A DNA stretch of 49,782 nt from Gammaproteobacteria bacterium (GTDB taxonomy: Bacteria; Pseudomonadota; Gammaproteobacteria; GRL18): positions 1 to 49,782 of the forward strand of contig JADGEM010000032.1 of assembly GCA_016744375.1 (NCBI GenBank). Reading direction: 5' to 3'. Shown here in pieces: positions 1-7,423 of the stretch; position 1 is the first letter of the stretch; each line of letters begins with the position of its first letter. Position numbers and translations under genes: made by a program. The notes under the pieces were generated by a model. It was not told where the DNA came from. It ran no database searches and saw nothing but the letters and a program-made list of their open reading frames with translations.

Positions 1-94
1 TGTCAGACTCTTTATGAATAACGTATCACCGTTTCCAGGCTCACAAGTACAACAACAGAAATTATAAAGTGCGCACCATTTTGGATCAGCTATT

Positions 95-314
95 TAGGGC
101 AATATAAGGTTAAACCAATAAATTTCTAGGCCGTTTATTCATTGAATAAACCAATAGCTAAGCTATGTCAGTAAGCCTCAATATGTGTTTGTTTTAGTAA
201 TAACTAAAAACAATTTAGAATAGTAAAACAGGTTTAAATGATTGTTAAAGAGCAAAAAAAGAAAAAAATTTCTTTATGGCTTTCTATGGCCTATTGACAG
301 AGAACGGCTCATAT
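95..314 (-). repeat. Copy 1 of an imperfect direct repeat with boxA-like motif and hairpins
   Basis: This stretch is repeated at 2929-3185 with many substitutions and an indel. It holds a perfect 9-bp inverted repeat (133-141 with 143-151), a short palindrome (154-166) and a weaker stem around 191-211. On the minus strand, 241-254 reads TGCTCTTTAACAAT, which matches the boxA antitermination element of gammaproteobacterial rRNA leaders and spacers. No rRNA gene is visible beside it, so I read it as a displaced rRNA leader/spacer remnant or an unrelated structured repeat. The rest of 1-466 shows no gene I can support. Confidence 0.6.
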
Positions 315-466
315 TTGTTATATTTTTTTGATTAAGATTAATCTATTACACTCATTGAATAGTTTAAGAATAATGGCACCACTAATAATACATAAAAAGT
401 ATGGATAATAGATCAATTTTAAAGTAAAAATCTAAAATTATTAAAATTATTAAAATTATATAGTAA

Positions 467-877
467 CTAATTAAATATTTTTGAAAGAAGTTGAAATAAT
501 TTTTTTCTTCTTTCTGAATTTTGTAAAATTACAACTAAGCTAGCAGCATATACGCAACTAGCCATAAAAAATGGGATAAGAATAAGATTTTGCCAAGTAT
601 AATCTTCATTCCATGATCGATATGAACTATATATCCCTAATATGAACAACAGGAAAGCTAGTATATGAACGCCTACTGGAATAATACTTCCAATATTTGG
701 TAAATATTTTTTTAGAAAATCACCAAGGAATAAAACAGCACCTGCAATAACAAAAAAAGATGTTAGCATTATTGCTATTTCCAAAACAATCTCCCAATAT
801 AACAAGAGTGTATAATTACCCCCTTTTTTTATTTTTATTGATAAATCCACAGTAACTGATTTCAAAATCAGTTTCAA
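467..877 (-). CDS. Hypothetical small integral membrane protein
   Basis: A 136-residue protein of no family I recognise. Three hydrophobic stretches (about residues 25-52, 62-83 and 97-117) suggest three membrane helices, joined by short loops, with a basic C-terminal tail (SERRKKLFQLL). It stands alone in an AT-rich islet between a structured repeat and a decayed transposase, so it may be mobile cargo or a leftover gene. There is no clear ribosome binding site in front of the chosen ATG. Hydrophobicity and length support a real gene, but the function is unknown. Confidence 0.5.
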   Translation of the reverse strand: MKLILKSVTVDLSIKIKKGGNYTLLLYWEIVLEIAIMLTSFFVIAGAVLFLGDFLKKYLPNIGSIIPVGVHILAFLLFILGIYSSYRSWNEDYTWQNLILIPFFMASCVYAASLVVILQNSERRKKLFQLLSKIFN

Positions 878-1007
878 ATCTTATGATAAAAAATCCCAAG
901 GGATAGTGATAATTTGTAAGACTAAGTGTACTTCAAGCAATAAAATATGTAAGAAGTGCGAAAAAAAGCCTTATGGCCTGTATTTCGACCTCAATGGATG
1001 TTATGTC

Positions 1008-1410
1008 TTAGCTTTCTATATTGTGAAGCAGGTAGAACATCTGCCATTGTGTATTCACTTTTTCCTGTCCACACAGGGTAAATCGGTTCATGCCTTTATT
1101 CGTTGTAATATTGCCAAAGAACGGTTCAATGGTACCTAGTCGTTTACTGTATTCTCTGCGTCCAGAGGCACTGTCAATTTTATCTTCCACTCGGTCACTC
1201 AGGTTTATTTTTTGAAAGACTTTATCCTTTGAAAGATAACCTGTCGGCCATGTTCCTTCACTTCTTTTGGCATACAACGCTTTCTGATGGCACAACTTCG
1301 GCAGTGTTTTAAGTAGCCTTCAAAACGATAAAATAATTTTCCATTGATTTTGGCTTGCTGACTGCTGCACCACATTGAGTGCCCCGCAGGAATGAATCTC
1401 AGTGTGAATG
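1008..1410 (-). pseudogene. Remnant of an IS1182-type DDE transposase (C-terminal part, frameshifted)
   Basis: Translated on the minus strand, 1008-1295 gives the C-terminal signature of IS1182-like transposases: SGRREYSKRLGTIEPFFGNI followed by KGMNRFTLCGQEKVNTQW and a final LLHNIES. The preceding part lies in another frame. It reads PAGHSMW, GKLFYRFEGYLKHCRSCAIR and a stop after KSFKK, so a frameshift sits in the A/T-rich run near 1204-1222. Everything upstream of about 1410, including the N-terminal two thirds of a normal ~450-residue transposase, is missing. It is a dead fragment and shows that more than one insertion sequence has hit this islet. Confidence 0.75.
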
Positions 1411-1530
1411 ATATCTATTAGATCACAGATGAGATCTTAGCACAAGAAACAAATCAGCTTATTACGTTAGTTTTTAAATGGTATTGAAAAAGGTGATTTA
1501 GGAGTAATCCTACAGCCTCAACGTTCAAAT

Positions 1531-1615
1531 CAGCGGGGCGTCTTTTTTCTCCGCTGGATTTTCTTGATACTAATTGAGCCTTCTCAGTTCATCATTCCAA
1601 ATCACGGTATGATGA
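1531..1615 (+). other. Two hairpins upstream of the IS110 transposase
   Basis: The first hairpin pairs CAGCGG (1531-1536) with CCGCTG (1551-1556) around a T-rich loop. The second pairs TCATCAT (1589-1595) with ATGATGA (1609-1615) around a 13-base loop. A near-perfect 10-bp inverted repeat (1576-1585 with 1637-1646) encloses the second hairpin and reaches the ribosome binding site, so it could also limit transposase translation. In the IS110 subgroup the left flank encodes the bridge RNA, so this is one candidate location. The remainder of 1411-1530 shows nothing else I recognise. Confidence 0.4.
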
Positions 1616-1648
1616 ATAGGCAAATTTAAACAAAAGGAGAAGACTCAA

Positions 1649-2692
1649 ATGCAATTTTACACTAAAAAACACAAACATTATTGTGGAATCGACTTACATA
1701 CCAGAATTATTTATCTTTGCATCCTAAATAACGATGGTGAAGTGCTACTCCATAAACAAACTCACTCTAATCCTGAATCATTAATGAAACTCATCAAGCC
1801 TTATCTGGAGGACTTGATTATCACAGTTGAATGTATGTTTACCTGGTACTGGGTATCCAACTTCTGCACAGAACATAATATTAAATTCATTCTAGGCCAC
1901 GCACTCTACATGAAGGCTATTCATGGTGGTAAAGCAAAAAATGACAAAATTGATTCCTATAAAATTGCTAAATTACTCAACAGCGGTATGTTACCTCAAG
2001 CTTATGTTTACCCAGAACATATGAGAGCAACACGAGATCTGATGAGGCGACGTACTTTTTTTGTTCGTGAGTGTGCTGAATTAAAAACACATGTGAAAAT
2101 AATGAACCATCAGTATAATTTACCCGCTCTTTCACTTGATTTAAGGGTAACATCAAACCATGAAATGATTATAGCTAGATTTGATGATCCCAGTGCTAAA
2201 AGAAGTGTTCAGGCTGATACGGATAGCATCCGATATCTGACCAAAAAAATCACAAGCATCGAATTTTTTATAAAAAAACAAGCTAAAGTGGATGACTATC
2301 AAAGTTTTATGCTCATCAAGTCAATCAAAGGCGTTGGTGATGTGCTTGCTATGACGATTCTTTATGAGATCCATACGATTGATCGTTTTCCTACGGTACA
2401 GAAATTTGCATCCTACTGTCGTTTGATTAAATGTAAAGCTGAGTCTGCTGGAAAAATATACGGTACATCAGGTAACAAAATTGGGAATGCTCATCTAAAA
2501 TGGGCTTTCTCTGAAGCGGTAGTCCTCTATTTGCGTGGTAATGATAAAGCTAAAAACTATCATGTTAGGTTGATAAAAAAGCATGGTAAAGGAAAAGCAA
2601 TGGGGATCCTGTCTCATAAATTAGGAAGGGCAATCTATTTCATGTTAAAGAACAAAGAGGCTTTTAATGAAAGTGCTTTTCTAAACGGATAG
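1649..2692 (+). CDS. IS110-family transposase (DEDD recombinase)
   Basis: The 347-residue protein has the two-domain layout of IS110 transposases. The N-terminal RuvC-like DEDD domain shows GIDLH near residue 15, the Glu of TVECMFTWYW near 61 and NDKIDS near 99-102. The C-terminal Transposase_20 region shows IKGVGDVLAMTILYEI, FASYCRLIK and a SAGKIYGTSGNKIGNAHLKW segment containing the expected nucleophilic serine. Length is normal and no frameshift is visible, so it is probably intact. An AAGGAG box ends 9 bases before the ATG. IS110 enzymes excise and insert without a classical DDE mechanism, guided by an RNA from the element's non-coding end. Confidence 0.92.
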   Translation: MQFYTKKHKHYCGIDLHTRIIYLCILNNDGEVLLHKQTHSNPESLMKLIKPYLEDLIITVECMFTWYWVSNFCTEHNIKFILGHALYMKAIHGGKAKNDKIDSYKIAKLLNSGMLPQAYVYPEHMRATRDLMRRRTFFVRECAELKTHVKIMNHQYNLPALSLDLRVTSNHEMIIARFDDPSAKRSVQADTDSIRYLTKKITSIEFFIKKQAKVDDYQSFMLIKSIKGVGDVLAMTILYEIHTIDRFPTVQKFASYCRLIKCKAESAGKIYGTSGNKIGNAHLKWAFSEAVVLYLRGNDKAKNYHVRLIKKHGKGKAMGILSHKLGRAIYFMLKNKEAFNESAFLNG

Positions 2693-2693
2693 T

Positions 2694-2842
2694 GTAATGT
2701 AGTGATAGCTCGATGCATAACTAGAGCTATAGCTATTAGTTTCTTTTAATGGACTCTACTTATGGTTAAAACCATTATAACGCACGCCATTAATAACATG
2801 ACTGCAGGTAGCTTGTTTTCTTGATTAGAATCACTACATTAC
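2694..2842 (+). ncRNA. Candidate structured RNA at the right end of the IS110 element
   Basis: A perfect 13-bp inverted repeat (GTAATGTAGTGAT at 2694-2706, complement at 2830-2842) brackets this segment, starting right at the transposase stop codon. Inside it are a 7-bp hairpin, ATAGCTC (2705-2711) with GAGCTAT (2724-2730), sharing two bases with the outer repeat, and a 6-bp palindromic hairpin, ATGGTT (2762-2767) with AACCAT (2770-2775). Such nested stems over ~150 bases are unlikely by chance and resemble the multi-stem guide RNA of IS110/IS1111 elements. No promoter was identified and the assignment is inference. Confidence 0.4.
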
Positions 2843-2928
2843 CTTTTACATAATTAACTTTTTTATTGCGCTGCGCCTTCACTGACCCTCACTGTAACTG
2901 GATACATTAAGTAAGCCAGATTCTTGAC

Positions 2929-3185
2929 TAGGGCAATATAAGGTTAACCAATAAGTTTCTAGGGCGTTTGTTATAAAACCTATAGATAAATTAATTTTCA
3001 TCTGTGATCAACAAACCATTAGCAAAGCTATATAAGAGACCCTCTATATGTGTTTGTTTTAGTTTAATAACTAAAAACCACGTCGAATAGCAAGACAGAA
3101 CGATTAAATTGTTAAAGAACTAAAAGAAAAAACTATTTTTTTCTTTGCGATACTCTATTGTCCATTGACAGAAAGAGGCTCATAT
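2929..3185 (-). repeat. Copy 2 of the boxA-containing direct repeat
   Basis: Homologous to 95-314: both begin TAGGGCAATATAAGGTTAA and end near GGCTCATAT. This copy is about 37 bases longer because its first hairpin loop is enlarged. That stem is GTTTGTT (2966-2972) with AACAAAC (3010-3016), where copy 1 has GTTTATT with AATAAAC, a compensatory base-pair change. The boxA-like element on the minus strand (3108-3121) reads AGTTCTTTAACAAT. The 2843-2928 gap before it holds no gene I can see. Confidence 0.6.
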
Positions 3186-3198
3186 GAGTTAAGTGCTT

Positions 3199-3600
3199 TC
3201 AAATAAAGACAAGAGGTGAAACATGAAATCTTTCACTAACTTTCTTTATCTGTTCAATATTTAATATTCTTTTTCCTGTTAATATTTCGGAGACAACCCC
3301 CTGGCTACCAATTTCTTTTAAATCAGATTGTTTTAAATTATGTTCTTTTATAAGATATTTTAATGTATCAATAGCAGAAGATTTATTAATAACAAAATTC
3401 TGATCTTCATAGTTATCAATGAGTTTTCCTATAGTTTCCATTACGGGTGAAAGCTCATGATTTTCATTGTCACCGATCTCATCAATAAGGTAGTCTAAAG
3501 TTTTTACCAAATGTTGGTATTCTTCATCTGAATGAGGAACAGAAAACACTGCTTTTACACTTGGCCATACCTTTGATATATTTTCTAATTGAGTATTCAT
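3199..3600 (-). CDS. higA: HigA-type antitoxin (XRE-like helix-turn-helix)
   Basis: A 133-residue protein with an acidic helical N-terminal half (about residues 1-75) and a C-terminal helix-turn-helix: KEHNLKQSDLKEIGSQGVVS then EILTGKRILNIEQIKKVSER. This layout matches HigA antitoxins, which neutralise the HigB mRNA interferase and repress their own operon. The gene starts only 3 bases after the stop of a HigB-like reading frame on the same strand, the classic toxin-first higBA order. Because the toxin start appears broken, the antitoxin may survive as a regulator or as protection against other HigB copies. Confidence 0.85.
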   Translation of the reverse strand: MNTQLENISKVWPSVKAVFSVPHSDEEYQHLVKTLDYLIDEIGDNENHELSPVMETIGKLIDNYEDQNFVINKSSAIDTLKYLIKEHNLKQSDLKEIGSQGVVSEILTGKRILNIEQIKKVSERFHVSPLVFI

Positions 3601-3603
3601 AAT

Positions 3604-3892
3604 TTAGTTTTTCCATTTTTCTTTATCATATTCTGTATGTGTCAATACGTGGCGAATATACAAACATTGAGTATTATAGTGCACTGCTGCAATTAATCTT
3701 ATTTTATTTCCACTGACATTAAACACAGTTAAATTGTCTACTTTGTCAGCACTCGGAAATATTTTTCGTAACTCTGAAAAATTAGAAATTTTAGTATTTT
3801 TAATAATGCGATACCACGCATCTAATGGTATAGATGAATTTGGATGTTTTTCAGCAAATTCAAGTAATCGTTTTCGTTTAATTATGCCTCAT
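3604..3892 (-). pseudogene. higB: HigB-type mRNA interferase toxin with disrupted start
   Basis: Minus-strand translation from 3885 down gives a HigB-like protein of about 93 residues: KRKRLLEFAEKHP, then LDAWYRIIKN, NVSGNKIRLIAAVHYN and a C-terminal YIRHVLTHTEYDKEKW. This is the RelE-fold HigB signature. The expected start, ATG AGG at 3892-3887, lies in a different frame and runs into TAA after four codons. A one-base gain or two-base loss just after codon 2 would explain this. The toxin frame has an upstream stop (TGA) and no ATG, GTG or TTG nearby. Translation from ATA or ATT, or a sequencing error, are the alternatives. Confidence 0.7.
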
Positions 3893-4027
3893 TTATATTT
3901 TTCACTCAAGAATAGCTCTAACCATTAGCACTTCCTTTTTGGATAGCACACAACTTTGCGTAATAAAAAATTTTATGGATAAAGATCATGCAGGTATGAC
4001 CAGAAGATTTAAACAAAAATATGACAC

Positions 4028-4061
4028 AAGGGTTCTTTTCTCATCCGAAAGAAGAGCCCTT
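4028..4061 (-). terminator. Probable terminator downstream of ahpF
   Basis: A long hairpin pairs AAGGGTTCTTTTC with GAAAGAAGAGCCCTT around a short loop, about 35 bases past the ahpF stop. On the minus strand it is followed by a loose T-rich stretch (TATTTTTGTTT). Stem length and position suit an intrinsic terminator. The rest of 3893-4095 shows no gene. Confidence 0.55.
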
Positions 4062-4095
4062 AAGTGAGCATTACTTCATAGTTTTTATGACCTGT

Positions 4096-5658
4096 TCATT
4101 CCATCGGTTGAGTTAACAAGTACTCAAATGCAGCCAATGATGCTTTGGCCCCTTCACCCATGGCAATAACAATCTGCTTGTAGGGAACCGTGGTGACGTC
4201 TCCGCAGGCATAAATACCTGCTTCTGAAGTTCGGCATTTTTCATCGATAACAATTTCGCCATAATCATTTGTCTCGACGACCTCATTGACGAACTGACTA
4301 TTGGGTACTAATCCAATTTGAACAAATACGCCGGATAAGGGTTGTTGAAGTGTTTTACCTGTGCTGCGATCTTCATACTCAATGGCATTGACCTTATTAT
4401 CTGCAGCCAGAATCTGCTTCGTGGCGACATTTTTTAAGATGGTGATATTATCCCGTGCCATGGCCTGATCCACTATGACCTTATCGGCTTTCAGCTCTGG
4501 CATAAATTCAAACACGGTGACGGACTTCACCAGGCCAGCCAGATCGAGTGCTGCTTCAATGCCGGAGTTACCGCCGCCAATAACTGCAACATCTTTGCCT
4601 TTAAAGAAAGGGCCGTCACAATGTGGACAGTAGGCAACACCATTGCCGATATTCTCTTTTTCACCGGGTATTCCCAATTCTCTCCAGCGTGCACCGGTTG
4701 AAATAATCAGTGCTTTGGTTTTAATGGTTTCACCAGAAGATAAATGTAAAACTTTTATATCCCCTTTTTCAATATCTGTGACACGCAGGTGTTCCTTGAG
4801 AGTAATATCATATTGTTTCATGTGTTCACTCAGGGCGCTGGCAAGTTCAGGTCCTGTGGTTGATGGAATTGAAATAAGATTTTCTATTCCCATGGTATCT
4901 TTTACCTGCCCTCCAAAACGATCAGCAATCAGTGTAACCTTTAGTCCCTTACGGGCACTATAAATTGCGGCACTGACGCCGCCTGGACCACCGCCAATCA
5001 CGGTAACATCCTGTAGTGGTAAGGCTTTTTGACTATTGTTCTGAGTAATTTCAGGGCTTCTCTCAATAAGCTTTTCAATTAATTGCCCGGCATCGACTTT
5101 ACCATTGGCAAATAATTCACCATTAAGATAAACACTGGGCACACCCTGTATCTCTCGTTTTTTAATTAATTCAGGATAGAGTCCGCCATCGATCATTTCT
5201 GTTGACAGATTTGGATTTAATAGTGCAAACTGATTCAAAGCCTGTACTACATCCGGGCAGTTGTGGCAGCTCAGACTGATAAAGACTTCAAATTTTAATT
5301 CTTCCTGGATATTAGCAATCATTGTTTTCAGAGAGTCATCCAGTTTGATTTCACTGCCGGAAGCCTGCAAAATTGCCAGTACCAAAGAATTGAATTCATG
5401 GCCGCCTGGTATTCCGGAAAAAATAATACCACTTGCCTGACCTTCTACCTCAAGGGTGAAGCTCATGGGACTGCGCAGTACATTCGGCATATCCCGTTCT
5501 GCAAAAATCAGATTGTCAGAAACGTTGGCAATATCGGATAGAAATTTGTGTAATTCAGCACGTTTAGCGTGCTCACCAGTCTGTAATACCAGAGTCACCG
5601 GCTTTTGCATCGACTGGGTATAGTTTTTTAATGCATTTAATAAATCGTTAGTTAACAC
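4096..5658 (-). CDS. ahpF: Alkyl hydroperoxide reductase subunit F (NADH:peroxiredoxin oxidoreductase)
   Basis: AhpF is a cytoplasmic FAD enzyme that passes electrons from NADH to AhpC. The 520 residues match the family length. The N-terminal tandem-thioredoxin domain carries CHNC (C131/C134). The FAD motif GGGPGG is at 222-227, the thioredoxin-reductase redox centre CPHC at C344/C347, the NADH motif GGGNSG at 361-366 and a late YACGD motif binds FAD. The start is GTG at 5658, with AGGAG seven bases upstream. It lies downstream of ahpC on the same strand with a strong hairpin between them, so it is probably co-transcribed at a lower level under OxyR control. Confidence 0.96.
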   Translation of the reverse strand: MLTNDLLNALKNYTQSMQKPVTLVLQTGEHAKRAELHKFLSDIANVSDNLIFAERDMPNVLRSPMSFTLEVEGQASGIIFSGIPGGHEFNSLVLAILQASGSEIKLDDSLKTMIANIQEELKFEVFISLSCHNCPDVVQALNQFALLNPNLSTEMIDGGLYPELIKKREIQGVPSVYLNGELFANGKVDAGQLIEKLIERSPEITQNNSQKALPLQDVTVIGGGPGGVSAAIYSARKGLKVTLIADRFGGQVKDTMGIENLISIPSTTGPELASALSEHMKQYDITLKEHLRVTDIEKGDIKVLHLSSGETIKTKALIISTGARWRELGIPGEKENIGNGVAYCPHCDGPFFKGKDVAVIGGGNSGIEAALDLAGLVKSVTVFEFMPELKADKVIVDQAMARDNITILKNVATKQILAADNKVNAIEYEDRSTGKTLQQPLSGVFVQIGLVPNSQFVNEVVETNDYGEIVIDEKCRTSEAGIYACGDVTTVPYKQIVIAMGEGAKASLAAFEYLLTQPME

Positions 5659-5710
5659 GTTGATGCTCCTGTAGTATTTTAGTTTGTTTACAAAGTGTAG
5701 GGTTCCTGGG

Positions 5711-5732
5711 AGTATGGGCGGGCGCCCATACT
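5711..5732. promoter_or_regulatory. Perfect 10-bp hairpin between ahpC and ahpF
   Basis: AGTATGGGCG and CGCCCATACT form a perfect GC-rich stem with a two-base spacer. On the minus strand no U-run follows, so it is unlikely to be a full terminator. Its place between ahpC and ahpF suggests an mRNA-stabilising or partial-readthrough element that keeps AhpC more abundant than AhpF. Confidence 0.6.
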
Positions 5733-5756
5733 TTCGGCTGTTTATATCTTGTCTAT

Positions 5757-6320
5757 TTATATCTTACCGACCAGATCCAGAGAAGGAGCCAGTGTTTCTT
5801 CACCTTCTTTCCAGGCTGCCGGGCAGACTTCACCAGGGTGTGCTGCGACATATTGTGCTGCTTTTATTTTTCGTAATAGATCTTCTGCATCACGACCTAC
5901 GCCTTCTGCGGTTATTTCCATTGCTTGAATGATACCATCGGGATCAACCACAAAAGTGCCGCGGTCAGCAAGGCCCTGTCCATCACGCATCACGTCAAAA
6001 TTGCGGGTAATTTCACCAGTTGGATCGCCAACCATGGTGTATTGTATTTTGCCGATGGTCTCTGACGAGTCATGCCATGCTTTATGAGTAAAGTGGGTAT
6101 CGGTAGAAACGGAGTATATTTCTACGCCGCGTGATTGAAACTCTTCATAATGATCAGCCAGATCACCCAACTCTGTTGGACATACAAAGGTGAAATCTGC
6201 AGGATAAAAGAAAAAGATTGACCACTTGCCTTTCAGATCTTCATCACTGATGTCAATGAATTCACCTTGTTTAAAGGCGCTGCTTTGAAATGGTTTGATT
6301 TGTGTATTGATTAAAGCCAT
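5757..6320 (-). CDS. ahpC: Alkyl hydroperoxide reductase subunit C (2-Cys peroxiredoxin)
   Basis: AhpC reduces hydrogen peroxide and organic hydroperoxides in the cytoplasm and is recycled by AhpF. At 187 residues it matches the enterobacterial-type AhpC. The peroxidatic cysteine is C47 in the DFTFVCPTE motif, and the resolving cysteine is C166 in [11 protein letters not shown]. The protein ends LDLVGKI, as is usual for this subfamily. A GGAGA box precedes the ATG by seven bases. It is divergent from oxyR, a common arrangement in which the regulator acts on both promoters from the shared intergenic region. Confidence 0.97.
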   Translation of the reverse strand: MALINTQIKPFQSSAFKQGEFIDISDEDLKGKWSIFFFYPADFTFVCPTELGDLADHYEEFQSRGVEIYSVSTDTHFTHKAWHDSSETIGKIQYTMVGDPTGEITRNFDVMRDGQGLADRGTFVVDPDGIIQAMEITAEGVGRDAEDLLRKIKAAQYVAAHPGEVCPAAWKEGEETLAPSLDLVGKI

Positions 6321-6476
6321 GTTGTGTCTCCAACGTTAAGTAAAAGTTAATTTTCTGTTTGTTTTTAAACATTGGGGTTAGAATAACGAAGAATTATAAT
6401 TCAGTAAATTTGATAAAATAGAATGTTATATTCAAAAAAACTGAACATAAGAGGTGTTTTGAGCTATACTTATAAT
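6321..6476. promoter_or_regulatory. Divergent ahpC/oxyR control region with 12-bp palindrome
   Basis: The gap between the ahpC start and the preferred oxyR start should hold both promoters and an OxyR operator. The clearest element is a perfect palindrome, GAATTATAATTC, at 6391-6402, in an A/T-rich tract. OxyR sites are loosely conserved A/T-rich dyads, so the palindrome is a candidate, but I could not match a full OxyR consensus. An in-frame upstream ATG at 6423 would extend OxyR by 18 unconserved residues. Confidence 0.4.
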
Positions 6477-7385
6477 ATGATCTCATTTAAACAAATCAAT
6501 TATGCACTGGCTCTGGAAAGAACGCTGCATTTTAGAAAAGCCGCAGAGGCGTGCTCTATTTCTCAATCAGCCTTTAGTATGGCCTTGTCAGAAATGGAAA
6601 AGCAGCTTGGGTTTCAGGTATTTGAACGCAATAATAAGAAAGTGCTCATCACACCATTAGGGCATAAAATGCTGGAACAGGCGAGAGTCATTCAGTTGCA
6701 AATGGATGATTTAAACCGACTGTCTGATATCCATAAAAAACCACTCAGTTCTCCTATGTCTATTGGCATAATACCAACTATTAGTCCCTACCTTCTGCCG
6801 ATTGTTCTACCAGCCCTTCAGATTCATTACCCTGATCTTGAGTTGGGCGTGCATGAAGAACAATCTCATGTGCTGGTTGATCAGGTAAAGCGGGGTGATA
6901 TTGACGTTGCTGTTCTTGCCCTGCCGTTTGATATAGAGGGCTTATTAGCATTTAAATTCTGGCAGGAAAATTTTTATTGGGTGACTGATGTTGATGATAA
7001 GCTGGCAGGAAAGTCTGAAATTAATGCCAGTGAGATCGATACTTCTACACTGATGTTGTTGAATGAGGGGCACTGTCTGAAAGATCATGCGCTGGCAGTC
7101 TGCAGGCTTAGCGGCTCACCTGTGCATGGCCTTAGTGCCACTAGTCTAGCCACATTGGTGCAACTGGTAGCAGGCAAGATGGGCTCAACTCTGGTGCCGG
7201 AAATGGCTCTGACTCAATTAGTTGATTTAAATCCGGCATTGGCCAGAGTACCACTGGCTGAAGCGGGGCCACACCGGGAAATTGTCTTTATAGTCCGGCC
7301 CAATTATCCGGCAGTAAAAAATATAGAGCTACTGATTAACTTGTTTGGCAAAGAATTAACCCGGCAGCTCAAGAGAAAGTCATAA
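6477..7385 (+). CDS. oxyR: LysR-family peroxide sensor OxyR
   Basis: A LysR-type regulator with an N-terminal winged helix (HFRKAAEACSISQSAFSMAL) and a substrate-like sensing domain (IGIIPTISPYLLP). The EGHCLKDHALAVC motif places two cysteines nine residues apart (C200 and C209 from this start), matching the C199/C208 redox pair of E. coli OxyR. Oxidation to a disulfide activates peroxide-defence genes. I chose the ATG at 6477 because homologues begin at this point (MISFKQINYAL). The earlier ATG at 6423 has no visible ribosome site and adds unconserved residues. Divergence from ahpC supports the assignment. Confidence 0.93.
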   Translation: MISFKQINYALALERTLHFRKAAEACSISQSAFSMALSEMEKQLGFQVFERNNKKVLITPLGHKMLEQARVIQLQMDDLNRLSDIHKKPLSSPMSIGIIPTISPYLLPIVLPALQIHYPDLELGVHEEQSHVLVDQVKRGDIDVAVLALPFDIEGLLAFKFWQENFYWVTDVDDKLAGKSEINASEIDTSTLMLLNEGHCLKDHALAVCRLSGSPVHGLSATSLATLVQLVAGKMGSTLVPEMALTQLVDLNPALARVPLAEAGPHREIVFIVRPNYPAVKNIELLINLFGKELTRQLKRKS

Positions 7386-7423
7386 ACTGTCCATGATAAT
7401 AATAACTTATATACTGAAATGAT

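Larger units (their letters stand above)
1501..2842 (+). mobile_element. IS110-family insertion sequence (ends not defined)
   Basis: The element consists of the transposase at 1649-2692 plus hairpin-rich non-coding DNA on both sides. IS110-family elements usually lack long terminal inverted repeats, and I saw no second copy in the window, so the ends are approximate. The left limit is set before two strong hairpins (1531-1556, 1589-1615). The right limit is set at the end of a 13-bp inverted repeat pair (2694-2706 with 2830-2842). Known family members encode a guide (bridge/seeker) RNA in one of these flanks. Confidence 0.45.

Noticed and set aside
294..322. TTGACA-like plus-strand promoter in repeat copy 1
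   Set aside because: TTGACA is present in both copies but no convincing -10 follows in either.
906..1139. Open frame with a CxxC-rich start (plus strand)
   Set aside because: It overlaps the transposase remnant on the other strand and shows no ribosome site or family pattern.
1421..3010. 12-bp inverted match GATCACAGATGA (1421-1432, 2999-3010)
   Set aside because: Similarity does not extend past 12 bases and the sites do not coincide with defensible element ends.
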